Assembly: GCF_030407495.1 (NCBI RefSeq)
Contig: NZ_JASDDG010000003.1
Location: forward strand, 62,001 to 126,000
Direction: 5' to 3'
Source: Arthrobacter sp. APC 3897
GTDB lineage: Bacteria > Actinomycetota > Actinomycetes > Actinomycetales > Micrococcaceae
DNA: 64,000 bases
A program made the translations under genes and the position numbers. A model generated the notes under the pieces. It saw only the letters and a list, made by a program, of their open reading frames with translations. It was not told the origin of the DNA and ran no database searches. Below, one piece after another: positions 28,502-38,899 of the stretch; the first letter of the stretch is position 1, and each line of letters opens with the position of its first letter.

Positions 28502-29076
28502 CCCCGGAGCGCAACCTCTTCACGCATCTTCCACAGCCCGTTCACATCGTGCTCGTACAGACCGACGGTGCGGACGGTGAACCGGGCCTCATAGTTCCGC
28601 AGCGAGTGCATGGCCCGGTCCATGCCGGCGTCGCTGACGTCGTGGGCCACAGTGACATGGGGGTGGTAGGGGAAGGGCAGGTCCCGTGCCAGCGGGCCGC
28701 TCTGCATTTCCTGATGCAGGGCGGTGCACTCTTCATACCCCTGTGCCAGCTGCACGTAGACCACCGGGGAAACCGGACGGAACGAGGCAGTCCCCCGCAG
28801 CGTCACGTCAAAGGCTGCGTGGCCTTTGGCCACCTCGCGCACGTGCGCTGCCATGGTTTTCCAGTCATCGGTTTCAGTTGCGGTGACCAGAGTGATGTGG
28901 GCCGGGATGATGGCGGCCATGGGATCCCCGAATGATGCCCGGGCCCGGCGCAGTTCCGTCGCCATGGGTTCCGGCACCCCGATGACAATCCCCACCCCCG
29001 TGCATGCAGGCGCGCCCATTACACCGCCGTCACCATGGACGGCGGTTTCATGGATCAACGGATTCCGGAGTCTCAT
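28498..29076 (-). CDS. 2'-5' RNA ligase / 2H phosphoesterase family protein
   Basis: Cytoplasmic protein of up to 192 aa with the two HxT/V motifs of 2H phosphoesterases: HITLVT and HVTVAH. Members act on cyclic or 2'-5' phosphodiester ends of RNA or small nucleotides. The ATG at 29076 lies 3 nt after the trpS stop, suggesting coupling. A later ATG at 29019 (MGAPACTGVGIVIG) begins nearer the conserved fold and could be the true start, giving 173 aa. The physiological substrate is not predictable. Confidence 0.82.
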   Translation of the reverse strand: MRLRNPLIHETAVHGDGGVMGAPACTGVGIVIGVPEPMATELRRARASFGDPMAAIIPAHITLVTATETDDWKTMAAHVREVAKGHAAFDVTLRGTASFRPVSPVVYVQLAQGYEECTALHQEMQSGPLARDLPFPYHPHVTVAHDVSDAGMDRAMHSLRNYEARFTVRTVGLYEHDVNGLWKMREEVALRG

Positions 29077-29079
29077 GCG

Positions 29080-30985
<1,906 letters not shown>

Positions 30986-31108
30986 ACTCCTCAGTAGCGT
31001 GCGGTTCACTTTGGAGGGCGGGGCGCAATCGCGTCCGCACAGTCCGGTGTCCGCTTTCTTCGGCTGGTGCGCCGCCGGGGCTTCCATGTCCCGGCGGCAG
31101 GGGTGGGA

Positions 31109-31624
31109 CTAATCCACCAGGGTGCCCTCCACGGGGCCGCCGTCGTCCTTCTTGATCATGGAACGGGCGTTGTGGGAGGTGATTTCGATCGTCTCGAGCG
31201 CGCGGCTTACCTGGTCCTCGTCCTTGCCGAGGTTTTCCCGGATGACGCGGGCCTGCACCTGGACAATCTTGAAGCTGTGGTCCAGCTTCTGGTCCCGGAT
31301 GGTGGTGGCCTCATCAATGACCTGCACGCCCGGAGTGACGCCGGCCGCCCGGTTGAGGGTGTCCTGCGCTTCGGCGAGCTTCGCTCCGGCCTTGCGCGCG
31401 GCTCCGCGGACGCTGAAGACCACAAAGGCAAACAGGCACAGCCAGGCGAACGAAATGATGGCTACCAGCCACCCGACGACGTCGTTCTCATTGGCCGCGA
31501 ACAGTACGGCAACCAGGAAAACGAACAGCATCAGGGTCATGCCGTAGGTTGCCATTCTCTGGCTTACCCCGCGGCGGGGCTTGGACGAGGTCTGCGGCTT
31601 CATGCCGTTGGGGAGCGACTGCAT
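31109..31624 (-). CDS. Hypothetical membrane protein with cytoplasmic helical tail
   Basis: Protein of 171 aa. A basic N-terminus is followed by two adjacent hydrophobic helices (about 28-45 and 50-70) and a hydrophilic, probably helical C-terminal half (RGAARKAGAKLAEAQDTLNRAAG...). I do not recognise a named family. The C-terminal part is heptad-like and ends in DDGGPVEGTLVD. It is alone between xthA and a VOC gene, so context does not help. Confidence 0.7.
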   Translation of the reverse strand: MQSLPNGMKPQTSSKPRRGVSQRMATYGMTLMLFVFLVAVLFAANENDVVGWLVAIISFAWLCLFAFVVFSVRGAARKAGAKLAEAQDTLNRAAGVTPGVQVIDEATTIRDQKLDHSFKIVQVQARVIRENLGKDEDQVSRALETIEITSHNARSMIKKDDGGPVEGTLVD

Positions 31625-31684
31625 GGACTCATTGTCTCAAACTCGGGACGGAAGCCGTTAAACCGTCCTCCTGCGGCGAAACCG

Positions 31685-32047
31685 CTACCAGGCCACGAGG
31701 CAGAACGGATGTCCGGCCGGGTCCAGGAACACCCGGAAGGACGGGCTTCCGCTGTCCATGCCGGTGGCTCCCAGTGACAGGACCTGCGCTTCGGCAAGGT
31801 CCAGGTCGCGCACCCTGACATCGAGATGCTGTTGCTGGGGAATGTCCTGTCCCGGCCACTGCGGCGGTGTATAGCCGGATACCTGCTGGAAGGCGAGCGC
31901 GGGGCGGTCCGGTGCGTCGCCGATGGTGACCCAGGACCCGTCAGCCTCATGTTCAACGCGGATCATGCCCAGCAGGGATTCGTAAAAGGACGCCAGCGTA
32001 TCCGGATCCGGGCAGTCAATCACCGTTGCGTGCCACGAGCCGATCAT
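31685..32047 (-). CDS. VOC-family (glyoxalase-like) protein
   Basis: Small metal-binding fold of 120 aa from the vicinal oxygen chelate superfamily. It starts MIGSWHATVIDCPDPDTLASFY and ends with DPAGHPFCLVAW, the two landmarks of a single VOC module. ATG 32047 follows a strong AGGAGGG. It could be a glyoxalase-like enzyme or a drug-binding resistance protein. The sequence does not decide. It lies 28 bp downstream of the SDR gene and may share its transcript. Confidence 0.85.
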   Translation of the reverse strand: MIGSWHATVIDCPDPDTLASFYESLLGMIRVEHEADGSWVTIGDAPDRPALAFQQVSGYTPPQWPGQDIPQQQHLDVRVRDLDLAEAQVLSLGATGMDSGSPSFRVFLDPAGHPFCLVAW

Positions 32048-32075
32048 GGTGTTCCCTCCTCGTCGGTTGAAGGCG

Positions 32076-32828
32076 CTATTGGGCGGTGTACGCGCCGTCC
32101 ACCGCGTACTGGGCTCCCGTGACGAAAGCCGCCTTGTCGGAAAGCAGGAAAAGTACCACCTGCGCCACTTCTTCGGCAGTGCCGAGCCGCCCCGCCGGGT
32201 GCAGTCCCACCAGCGAGGCATAAACCTCTTCAGGCAGGTTTTCCAGGAGCGGAGTGTCAATGTAGCCCGGGTGCACGGAATTGACCCGGATTCCCTGGCC
32301 TGCGTATCCCAGGGCTGCGGCCCGGGTCATGCCCGTAACACCGTGCTTGGCAGTCACATACGGGACGGCGGTGGCGGACCCGACCAGCCCAAGGATGGAA
32401 GACATGTTCACAATGGCGCCTCCCCCTGCCTTCTGCATCTCGGGGATCTCGTAGTACATGCCGTAGAACACTGAGTTGAGGTTCGCGTCGATGACCCTGC
32501 GGTACCCGTCCAAATCGATGTCGGTCAGCAGCCCCAAAGGACCGCCTATTCCTGCGTTGTTGAAGGCCACGTGCAGTCCGCCGAATTCGGCCGCGGCGGT
32601 GTCCACGGCAGCCTTCACCTCTTCGGCGTTTCCAACGTCCCCCACGGAGCCAACAGCAGTGCCGCCGGCGGCCAGAATAGAGTTCACCACAGCCTGCGCT
32701 GCTTCCAGGTCCAGATCATTGACGACGACGTTGGCGCCCTCCGCCGCGAGCGCCAGGGCTGCGGCCATTCCGATTCCCGAACCCGCCCCCGTCACAAGGG
32801 CGGTTTTTCCTGCGAACTGATCAGCCAT
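32076..32828 (-). CDS. SDR-family NAD(P)-dependent oxidoreductase
   Basis: Short-chain dehydrogenase of 250 aa. The cofactor motif is TGAGSGIG near residue 12, and Asp in VVNDLDLE suggests NAD preference. The NNAGIG motif, the catalytic Ser in NMSSILG and the YVTAKHG (YxxxK) motif are intact. Similarity is to 3-ketoacyl or glucose dehydrogenase-like SDRs. The substrate is not visible. ATG 32828 is chosen because the Rossmann fold begins at once, with GGAG upstream. Confidence 0.92.
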   Translation of the reverse strand: MADQFAGKTALVTGAGSGIGMAAALALAAEGANVVVNDLDLEAAQAVVNSILAAGGTAVGSVGDVGNAEEVKAAVDTAAAEFGGLHVAFNNAGIGGPLGLLTDIDLDGYRRVIDANLNSVFYGMYYEIPEMQKAGGGAIVNMSSILGLVGSATAVPYVTAKHGVTGMTRAAALGYAGQGIRVNSVHPGYIDTPLLENLPEEVYASLVGLHPAGRLGTAEEVAQVVLFLLSDKAAFVTGAQYAVDGAYTAQ

Positions 32829-33021
32829 GGGAACTCCTTGGGTTGTTCCCGGGCCCGCCGGGACGTTCGGCTGGCGGTGATCCCGGCACCCCATCGCTCC
32901 CGTTACGCCGTGTAGTTCCATGATGCTGACCGCCCGGCCGATGCGGAAGGGTTTCGCTGCGGGCGGGTACCGCTCATCCGCGAACTGGCAGGCGGGCGCG
33001 GCGCAGTGCCAGACTGGCCGC

Positions 33022-33576
33022 ATGCAGATCACTATTTCCACCGGAGACATTACGGCCAGTTCAGCGGATGCCATCGTGAACGCAGCAAATTCTTCCCTGT
33101 TGGGCGGCGGCGGCGTGGACGGCGCGATCCACCGTGCAGCGGGACCGGGTTTGCTGGCGGCGTGCCGGGAACTGCGCACAGAAGCTTATGCGCAGGGACT
33201 TCCCACCGGAGAGGCGGTGGCCACGCCCGCCTTTGACCTGCCGTCCCGCTGGGTCATCCATACCGTGGGGCCGAATGCCCGTGCCGGGGAGACCGATCCG
33301 GCGCTGCTGGCTTCCTGCTTCCGCCGGTCCCTGGACGTCGCCGAAGAACTCGGCGCGGAGACTGTGGCCTTCCCCGCGGTCAGCGCCGGCGTGTACGGCT
33401 GGGACCCCGCAACCGTGGCCGAGGTGGCACTGCGGACGGTCCGGGACTATCCGGCCCGGACCGTCCGGTCCGTGGAGTTCGTTTTGTTCAGCCAGCCCAC
33501 GGAGCGGCTCTTCCGCAGGGCGTGGCAGGAGCTGGATGCTACTTCAGGAACAGGGACCGCAGACGGCCCGTCGTAA
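33022..33576 (+). CDS. Macrodomain protein (O-acetyl-ADP-ribose deacetylase type)
   Basis: Protein of 184 aa with an almost complete macrodomain. GDITASSADAIVNAANSSL and GGGGVDGAIHRAAG form the ADP-ribose pocket, and FPAVSAGVYGWDP is the second loop. Such proteins remove ADP-ribose or acetyl groups from ADP-ribosylated products. The 3' end overlaps the convergent ABC permease gene by 38 bp. No ADP-ribosyltransferase or sirtuin lies next to it, so it looks like a stand-alone housekeeping form. Confidence 0.93.
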   Translation: MQITISTGDITASSADAIVNAANSSLLGGGGVDGAIHRAAGPGLLAACRELRTEAYAQGLPTGEAVATPAFDLPSRWVIHTVGPNARAGETDPALLASCFRRSLDVAEELGAETVAFPAVSAGVYGWDPATVAEVALRTVRDYPARTVRSVEFVLFSQPTERLFRRAWQELDATSGTGTADGPS

Positions 33577-34387
33577 GCACCAGGCCCAACCCGATCATGA
33601 CCGCGAAGTACAGCAGGTGTCCGGCGGTTGCCCAGGTGAGCATGCCAACGCTGAGCTGCCTCATCATTTCCACGCCGTGCCACAGCGGCATCGCCTGAAT
33701 GACCCATTGAAGTCCCTGGGGGTAGACACTCAGCGGATAGAAGGTCGCTGAGAACAGGAACATGGGCAGCATGACAAAGTTCACCCATTCCAGCTGCTGA
33801 AAGGTCTTCATGTAGCTGGTGATTGCCATGCCGAAGGAGGCGAACCCAAAGGCCACCACCACGGCGGCCGGAATCATCAGCAGCGCCCAGGGCGAGGTCA
33901 CCAGCCCCATGGCTGCCATGACGGCCGTGAAGCCGGTGGCATACATGGCGCCGCGCAGCAGGGCAAGCAGAATTTCGCCGAGGGCGACGTCGAGCGGGCC
34001 CAGCGAGGTGGCGAGCATGCCTTCATAGAGCTTGGCGTAGTTCAGTTTGAAGAACACGTTCATGGTGGAGTCATAGACCGCACCGTTCATCGCGGACACG
34101 GCCAGCAGCGCCGGGGCAATGTAGTTGGCATAGCCAATCTGTTCGCCGCCCGGGCCGGCAACGGTGCCAATCAGGGAACCCAGCCCAATGCCCATGGCCA
34201 CCAGGTACAGTACCGGTTCCACGAACCCGCTGATCATGATGGCGTAGTTGCTGCCCCACGTGGCCTTCAGCCCGCGGGCGAACACTGAACGGATGTTCCG
34301 GGCATAGAGGGACCCCAGCAAACGGCCTTTCGGGTCCAGCTGCGCGGGTGCCAGGCTCGGCGGCACCGTCGTGTTTTCCATGGTCAT
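33539..34387 (-). CDS. ABC-2 type transporter permease (second of two)
   Basis: Membrane permease of 282 aa with six hydrophobic segments, from the ABC-2/DrrB-NodJ class that exports lipids, drugs or oligosaccharides. GFVEPVLYLVAMGIGLG and the sequence before FVMLPMFLFSATFYPLSVYP match the conserved core. The ATG at 34387 overlaps the TGA of the preceding permease (ATGA). The encoded pair plus ATPase forms a complete exporter. The substrate is unknown. Confidence 0.88.
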   Translation of the reverse strand: MTMENTTVPPSLAPAQLDPKGRLLGSLYARNIRSVFARGLKATWGSNYAIMISGFVEPVLYLVAMGIGLGSLIGTVAGPGGEQIGYANYIAPALLAVSAMNGAVYDSTMNVFFKLNYAKLYEGMLATSLGPLDVALGEILLALLRGAMYATGFTAVMAAMGLVTSPWALLMIPAAVVVAFGFASFGMAITSYMKTFQQLEWVNFVMLPMFLFSATFYPLSVYPQGLQWVIQAMPLWHGVEMMRQLSVGMLTWATAGHLLYFAVMIGLGLVLTTGRLRSLFLK

Positions 34388-35289
34388 TTTCCCAGCCTTC
34401 TGGTGAAGTTCCGGCGTGCCAGGACCCAGCCGGCAAAACCGAGAAGCAGCAGATACGCCACATGGACCACTGTGAGTGCCGGTGCCTCGGCGTAGCCGTA
34501 GCTGAGGATGCGGCCGAGTTCGGTGGAGTGCCACAGCGGGGAAATCCAGCCGATCCAGCGGATGGCTCCGGGCAGGGACTCCAGCGGGAAAAACGTGCCG
34601 GAAAACAGGAACAGCGGCATCACGATGAAGCGCTGCACCATGGCGAACTGTCCTTTGTCTTCCTCCAGCGAGGCGCTGTAGGCCATCAGCGGCATGCCGA
34701 AGGCCACGCCGCCAAGAGCCGCGGTAAAAATCATGAGCCAGGCTGTTCCCGGCTGCTCGACAGCGCCGAAGAGCAGCAGGAAGACAAAGTACGGGGCGGT
34801 GGTGATCAGCATCCGGACCGAGAACCCGATCAGGTGCCCGTCCACCAGCTGGTTACTGGACAGCGGCGAGGCGTTGGGACCGTAGTAGGTGCGGTGCCAT
34901 TTGAAGCCGCCCATCACCATATAGGTGTTTTCCTCCGCCGACACCATGATGGCGGCGGTGGCCAGCAGGGCCGGGGCCACGAAGACGAGGTAGGAGACGG
35001 TGGTCCCGTCGCCGGCGTCGAACGCTGCGTCGCCCGTGTCCACCAGCGACGCCAGCCCCACGCCCATACCGAAGAGGTACACCAGCGGAGTGCCCACGGC
35101 TGTCATGAGCACGGTCCACCCGTAGCCGCGCATGCGCCGGATCCAGTGCTCGGCGTAGTAGACGGCGCCGAAGCGCCGGGTCCGGGACGCGGTCTGCTCC
35201 GGTGTCAGCGGCGAGCGCAGCCCCAGCACGGGATGCCGGTTTATCTCCCCGTCCCCCGCCGGGGCTCCTGAAAGCTGGCGCTCAGTCAA
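34384..35289 (-). CDS. ABC-2 type transporter permease (first of two)
   Basis: Membrane permease of 301 aa, paralogous to its downstream neighbour (FGVVFGMP-like core, FIVMPLFLFSGTFFPLESLP block equivalent to FVMLPMFLFS...). Six hydrophobic segments follow a cytoplasmic N-terminus with RTRRFGAVYYAEHWIRRMRGY. The start overlaps the ATPase stop by 8 nt. The two different permeases suggest a heterodimeric channel. Confidence 0.88.
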   Translation of the reverse strand: MTERQLSGAPAGDGEINRHPVLGLRSPLTPEQTASRTRRFGAVYYAEHWIRRMRGYGWTVLMTAVGTPLVYLFGMGVGLASLVDTGDAAFDAGDGTTVSYLVFVAPALLATAAIMVSAEENTYMVMGGFKWHRTYYGPNASPLSSNQLVDGHLIGFSVRMLITTAPYFVFLLLFGAVEQPGTAWLMIFTAALGGVAFGMPLMAYSASLEEDKGQFAMVQRFIVMPLFLFSGTFFPLESLPGAIRWIGWISPLWHSTELGRILSYGYAEAPALTVVHVAYLLLLGFAGWVLARRNFTRRLGK

Positions 35290-36247
35290 TGAGGCTCCTG
35301 CCGGTCAGCCGGAGGAACACGTCCTCCAGGGATGAGCGGCGCACCAGTGACGTGATGGGGTGCAGCCCGCGGGAGCTGACCGATTCCAGGGCGGCCTCGC
35401 CGTCGTCGGCGTAAATCAGGACGCGGTCCGGAAGGGTTTCGATCCGGCTGCCTATTCCTTCCAGTTCGCCGGCGACCGTGGTGTTGCGTTCGGAACCAAA
35501 GCGCAGTTCCAGGACTTCCCTCGTCGAATGCTCACGAATCAGGGCAGCGGGAGAGCCTTCGGCCATGATCTTTCCCTTGTCCACCACCACCAGGCGGTCG
35601 CACAGCTGCTCCGCCTCATCCATGTAGTGAGTGGTCAGGATCAGCGTAACCCCGGCTTCCTTGAGGCGGAACAGCCGGTCCCAGAGGATGTGCCGGGCCT
35701 GCGGGTCCAGTCCGGTGGTCGGTTCGTCCAGCAGGAGAATTTTGGGATCGTTGATCAGTGACCGGGCTATGGTCAACCGCCGCTTCATGCCCCCGGAGAG
35801 GGATTCGATCCGGTCTTTGGCCTTGTCCGTCAGCTGGGCAAATTCCAGCAGCTCGTCGGCCTTGGGACCCAGATAACTCTTGGGAAGGCCGAAGTACCGG
35901 CCATAGGCCAGGAGGTTTTCGCGCACACGCAGGTCTTCGTCGAGGTTGTCCTGCTGCGGCACCACACCCAGATGGGCGCGCACCTCGGGACCGTACCGGT
36001 CCGGGTCCAGTCCCATGACGGCGAGGTCCCCGGAGGTGCGCGATGACACGCCGCCGATCATTTTCATGGTGGTGGATTTGCCGGCACCGTTGGGGCCGAG
36101 AAGCCCGAAGGACTCCCCTGCCGGAACGTTGAAGCTGATGCCGTCCACGGCGTTGAAATCGCCGTAGGTCTTGCGGAGGTTCCGGGCCGAAATGACCGTA
36201 GATGAGGTGGTCTTGGGGACAGTCGGGGCTGGTGTGATCTGCGGCAC
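35282..36247 (-). CDS. ABC exporter ATP-binding protein (DrrA/NodI type)
   Basis: ATPase of 321 aa energising the two downstream permeases. Walker A is GPNGAGKST, the signature is LSGGMKRRLT, and Walker B is LLLDEPTTGLDPQ. The following ARHILWDRLFRLKEAGVTLILTTHYMDEAE carries the H-loop. A C-terminal domain of about 90 residues, typical of DrrA-like proteins, is present. The overlap of all three genes means strict co-translation. Drug, lipid or polysaccharide export is possible. Confidence 0.93.
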   Translation of the reverse strand: MPQITPAPTVPKTTSSTVISARNLRKTYGDFNAVDGISFNVPAGESFGLLGPNGAGKSTTMKMIGGVSSRTSGDLAVMGLDPDRYGPEVRAHLGVVPQQDNLDEDLRVRENLLAYGRYFGLPKSYLGPKADELLEFAQLTDKAKDRIESLSGGMKRRLTIARSLINDPKILLLDEPTTGLDPQARHILWDRLFRLKEAGVTLILTTHYMDEAEQLCDRLVVVDKGKIMAEGSPAALIREHSTREVLELRFGSERNTTVAGELEGIGSRIETLPDRVLIYADDGEAALESVSSRGLHPITSLVRRSSLEDVFLRLTGRSLID

Positions 36248-36286
36248 TCGAACAGCCTAGTGCACCAGCCCCAACCTGAGGAACAG

Positions 36287-37297
36287 CTAGGCCAGGATGC
36301 CTGCTGAGCGCTCGGCCGCCTCCACCACGTTGGCCAGCAGCATGGCCCGGGTCATGGGCCCCACTCCCCCCGGGTTGGGGGAAATCCAGGAAGCGACGTC
36401 GGCGGCAGACTTCTCCACGTCGCCGGTGAGGGTCGTCTTGCCGGTTTCCGGATCCGTGACGCGGGTTACCCCCACATCCAGGACAATCGCGCCGGGCTTG
36501 AGATCCTCGGCGCGGATCATCTCAGGGAATCCGGCAGCGGCCACCACAACGTCGGCTTCGCGCAGATGCTCGAACAGATCCACTGTTCCGGTATGCGCCA
36601 GCGTTACCGTGGCGTTGATCGGGCGGCGGGTGAGCAGCAGTCCCAGCGGGCGGCCCACGGTGACGCCGCGGCCCACCACGAGGACCTTCTTGCCGGTGAG
36701 GGAAATCCCGTTGCGCACCAGCAGCTGCACAATCCCGTGGGGCGTGCAGGGCAGGGGCGAGGTCATCGGTTCGCTCACGTTCAGGACCAGCCGGCCGAGG
36801 TTGACCGGGTGCAGGCCGTCGGCGTCCTTTTCCGGCGCAATGCGTTCCAGGATGGCGTTGGTGTCAATGTGCGCCGGCAGCGGCAGCTGAACAATGTAAC
36901 CGGTGGTGCCCGGATCCCCGTTCAGCTCGTCGATGACCTCTTCCAGGTCCGCCTGGCTGATGTCGCCGGGCAGGTCGCGGCGGATGGAGTTGATGCCCAC
37001 CTGGGCGCAGTCCTTGTGCTTGCCGCCCACATAGGAGTGGCTGGCCGGGTCATCGCCCACCAGCACCGTCCCCAGCCCGGGGGTGATCCCGTGCTCATCC
37101 CTGAGCACCTGCACACGCTGCGCCAGTTCGTCCTTGATCTCCCGGGCGGCTTTGCGCCCGTCGAGGATCCGTGCGGCCACCGGGGTGCCGAGAGGAGTTT
37201 TCTCCTTCTTCTCCCACCCAAGATTGGCGCTGTCATTCTCGGGGGTTTCCGTAACGGAACCTTCCATGTTGTTGCCTTTCTCCATGTTCTCTACCAC
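36287..37297 (-). CDS. folD: Methylenetetrahydrofolate dehydrogenase/cyclohydrolase
   Basis: Bifunctional enzyme of about 336 aa linking 5,10-methylene-THF to 10-formyl-THF. It has the catalytic block [14 protein letters not shown] with the active-site Lys, [24 protein letters not shown] and the Rossmann [16 protein letters not shown]. About 40 residues of Glu/Asn-rich extension precede the fold ([15 protein letters not shown]), so the true start may be an internal ATG at 37267. It overlaps the glyA stop by 7 nt and sits behind the ZTP riboswitch, a known target pair. Confidence 0.95.
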   Translation of the reverse strand: MVENMEKGNNMEGSVTETPENDSANLGWEKKEKTPLGTPVAARILDGRKAAREIKDELAQRVQVLRDEHGITPGLGTVLVGDDPASHSYVGGKHKDCAQVGINSIRRDLPGDISQADLEEVIDELNGDPGTTGYIVQLPLPAHIDTNAILERIAPEKDADGLHPVNLGRLVLNVSEPMTSPLPCTPHGIVQLLVRNGISLTGKKVLVVGRGVTVGRPLGLLLTRRPINATVTLAHTGTVDLFEHLREADVVVAAAGFPEMIRAEDLKPGAIVLDVGVTRVTDPETGKTTLTGDVEKSAADVASWISPNPGGVGPMTRAMLLANVVEAAERSAGILA

Positions 37298-38574
37298 TCT
37301 TCCTGTCCCGGATACAGCGGGAAATTCTCTGCAAGCGCAGTGACCCTCGCCCGCAGCGCTTCGACGTCGGGGGCGGGTTTCAGCGCAGCGGCGATGATGT
37401 CCCCCACCTCAGTGAACTCCTTCGCACCGAAGCCGCGCGTGGCCAGCGCCGGCGTACCGATCCGCAGGCCGGAGGTGACCATGGGCGGACGGGGATCGAA
37501 CGGCACGGAGTTGCGGTTCACCGTGATGCCCACCGAGTGCAGCAGATCCTCGGCCTGTTTGCCGTCCAGCGCGGAGTGGCGCAGGTCCACCAGGATCAGA
37601 TGAACATCGGTGCCGCCGGTGAGTACCGAAACTCCGTGCTCCGCGACGTCGGGGGCGTTCAGCCGTTCGGCAATGATCCGCGCGCCTTCCAGCACGCGCT
37701 CCTGGCGTTCGCGGAATTCCTCGGACCCGGCGATTCGGAACGCCACGGCCTTGGCGGCAATGACGTGCATCAGCGGTCCGCCCTGCTGGCCCGGGAACAC
37801 ACTGGAGTTCAGCTTCTTGCCGTACTGTTCCTTGGCCAGAATCATCCCTGAGCGCGGCCCGGCGAGAGTCTTGTGCACGGTGGAGGTTACGACGTCGGAC
37901 GCGGGCACCGGGTTCGGGTGCAGGCCAGCTGCCACCAGGCCGGCGAAGTGCGCCATGTCCGTCCACAGATAGGCGCCTGCCTCGTCGGCAATGGAGCGGA
38001 AGGCCTCGAAGTCCAGCTGCCGCGGGTACGCGGACCAGCCCGCGATGATGACCTGCGGCCGTTCGGCGAGGGCCTGCTCCCGGACCTTATCCATGTCCAC
38101 GCGGTAGGTCTGCTCATCCACTCCGTAGGCTGCCACGTCATAGAGCTTGCCGGAGAAGTTCAGTTTCATGCCGTGGGTCAGATGCCCGCCGTGGGCGAGG
38201 TTCAGGCCCATGAGCTTGTCGCCGGGCTGTAGGAGCGCAGCCAGTGCCGCAGCGTTGGCCTGCGCACCGGAATGCGGCTGGACGTTGGCGAACTCGGCGC
38301 CGAACAGATCCTTTGCCCGCTCAATGGCCAGGTTTTCCGCCACGTCCACATGCTCGCAGCCGCCGTAATAGCGGCGGCCCGGGTATCCCTCGGCATATTT
38401 ATTGGTCAGGACTGAACCCTGGGCCTCAAGGACGGACCGCGGTGCAAAGTTCTCCGAGGCGATCATTTCCAGGGTGTTGCGCTGACGGGCCAGTTCATCG
38501 TTGAGGACGGCGGCAATTTCCGGATCGACGTCGGACAGCTTGGCGTCCGTGACGGGCTGGGTGGATAGTCTCAC
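37291..38574 (-). CDS. glyA: Serine hydroxymethyltransferase
   Basis: PLP enzyme of 427 aa interconverting serine and glycine with THF and 5,10-methylene-THF. Landmarks are [30 protein letters not shown], and [15 protein letters not shown] with the PLP lysine. The GTG at 38574 is the start, with AGGAGA five bases upstream. An overlapping ATG at 38576 opens only a stop (ATGTGA). It is the first gene of glyA-folD, behind a ZTP riboswitch in its leader. Confidence 0.97.
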   Translation of the reverse strand: MRLSTQPVTDAKLSDVDPEIAAVLNDELARQRNTLEMIASENFAPRSVLEAQGSVLTNKYAEGYPGRRYYGGCEHVDVAENLAIERAKDLFGAEFANVQPHSGAQANAAALAALLQPGDKLMGLNLAHGGHLTHGMKLNFSGKLYDVAAYGVDEQTYRVDMDKVREQALAERPQVIIAGWSAYPRQLDFEAFRSIADEAGAYLWTDMAHFAGLVAAGLHPNPVPASDVVTSTVHKTLAGPRSGMILAKEQYGKKLNSSVFPGQQGGPLMHVIAAKAVAFRIAGSEEFRERQERVLEGARIIAERLNAPDVAEHGVSVLTGGTDVHLILVDLRHSALDGKQAEDLLHSVGITVNRNSVPFDPRPPMVTSGLRIGTPALATRGFGAKEFTEVGDIIAAALKPAPDVEALRARVTALAENFPLYPGQEEW

Positions 38575-38685
38575 ATGGATCTCCTGGGGAAGGCGTTCTA
38601 TGGGTCAGGCTACCTGCCGGACACCCCCGGCCTTTGTTCGCGAAAACAGTTCGGGCATGACAAACAGATGAAGGCTTGACCTTCG

Positions 38686-38760
38686 GCCCAGGCGTGCGAT
38701 CCGTGGTCTGTGCTGCTGTGCCGCTCCCTGGTGGTAGCCCACCTGACGCCAGTTGCGACC
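38686..38760 (-). promoter_or_regulatory. ZTP (pfl) riboswitch in the glyA-folD leader
   Basis: On the minus strand the pfl core is recognisable: GGTCGCAACTGGCG (38760-38747), then the hairpin GGTGG-GCTA-CCACC, then AGGGAGCG. After a variable linker comes the pseudoknot strand CGCCTGGGC (38694-38686). These are the conserved blocks of the ZTP/ZMP-binding motif, which controls purine and one-carbon genes such as glyA and folD. The rest of the 325-bp gap to the FAD protein holds the expression platform (GAAGG/CCTTC hairpin at about 38671-38685) and a leader of about 110 nt. Whether control is by termination or by translation is unclear. Confidence 0.88.
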
Positions 38761-38899
38761 TAACCATCGTAACGGACCCTGCTCCTGCGCGGCCGAATGT
38801 TTCCTCTCACCGGCGGCGGCCCCGGGCTCCGGAATAAGCACCGGCACGGAAGCGGTTGGAGGTAGCAAGAGCAGGATTTTCCTTCAGGAGGCGGGTGTG

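Noticed and set aside
33539-36247. Nod factor exporter (NodIJ)
   Set aside because: The ATPase and permeases resemble NodIJ/DrrAB in fold, but two different permeases and no nod genes mean that only a general ABC-2 exporter can be called.
38575-38760. Glycine riboswitch for glyA
   Set aside because: The conserved blocks match the ZTP (pfl) motif, not the tandem glycine aptamer.
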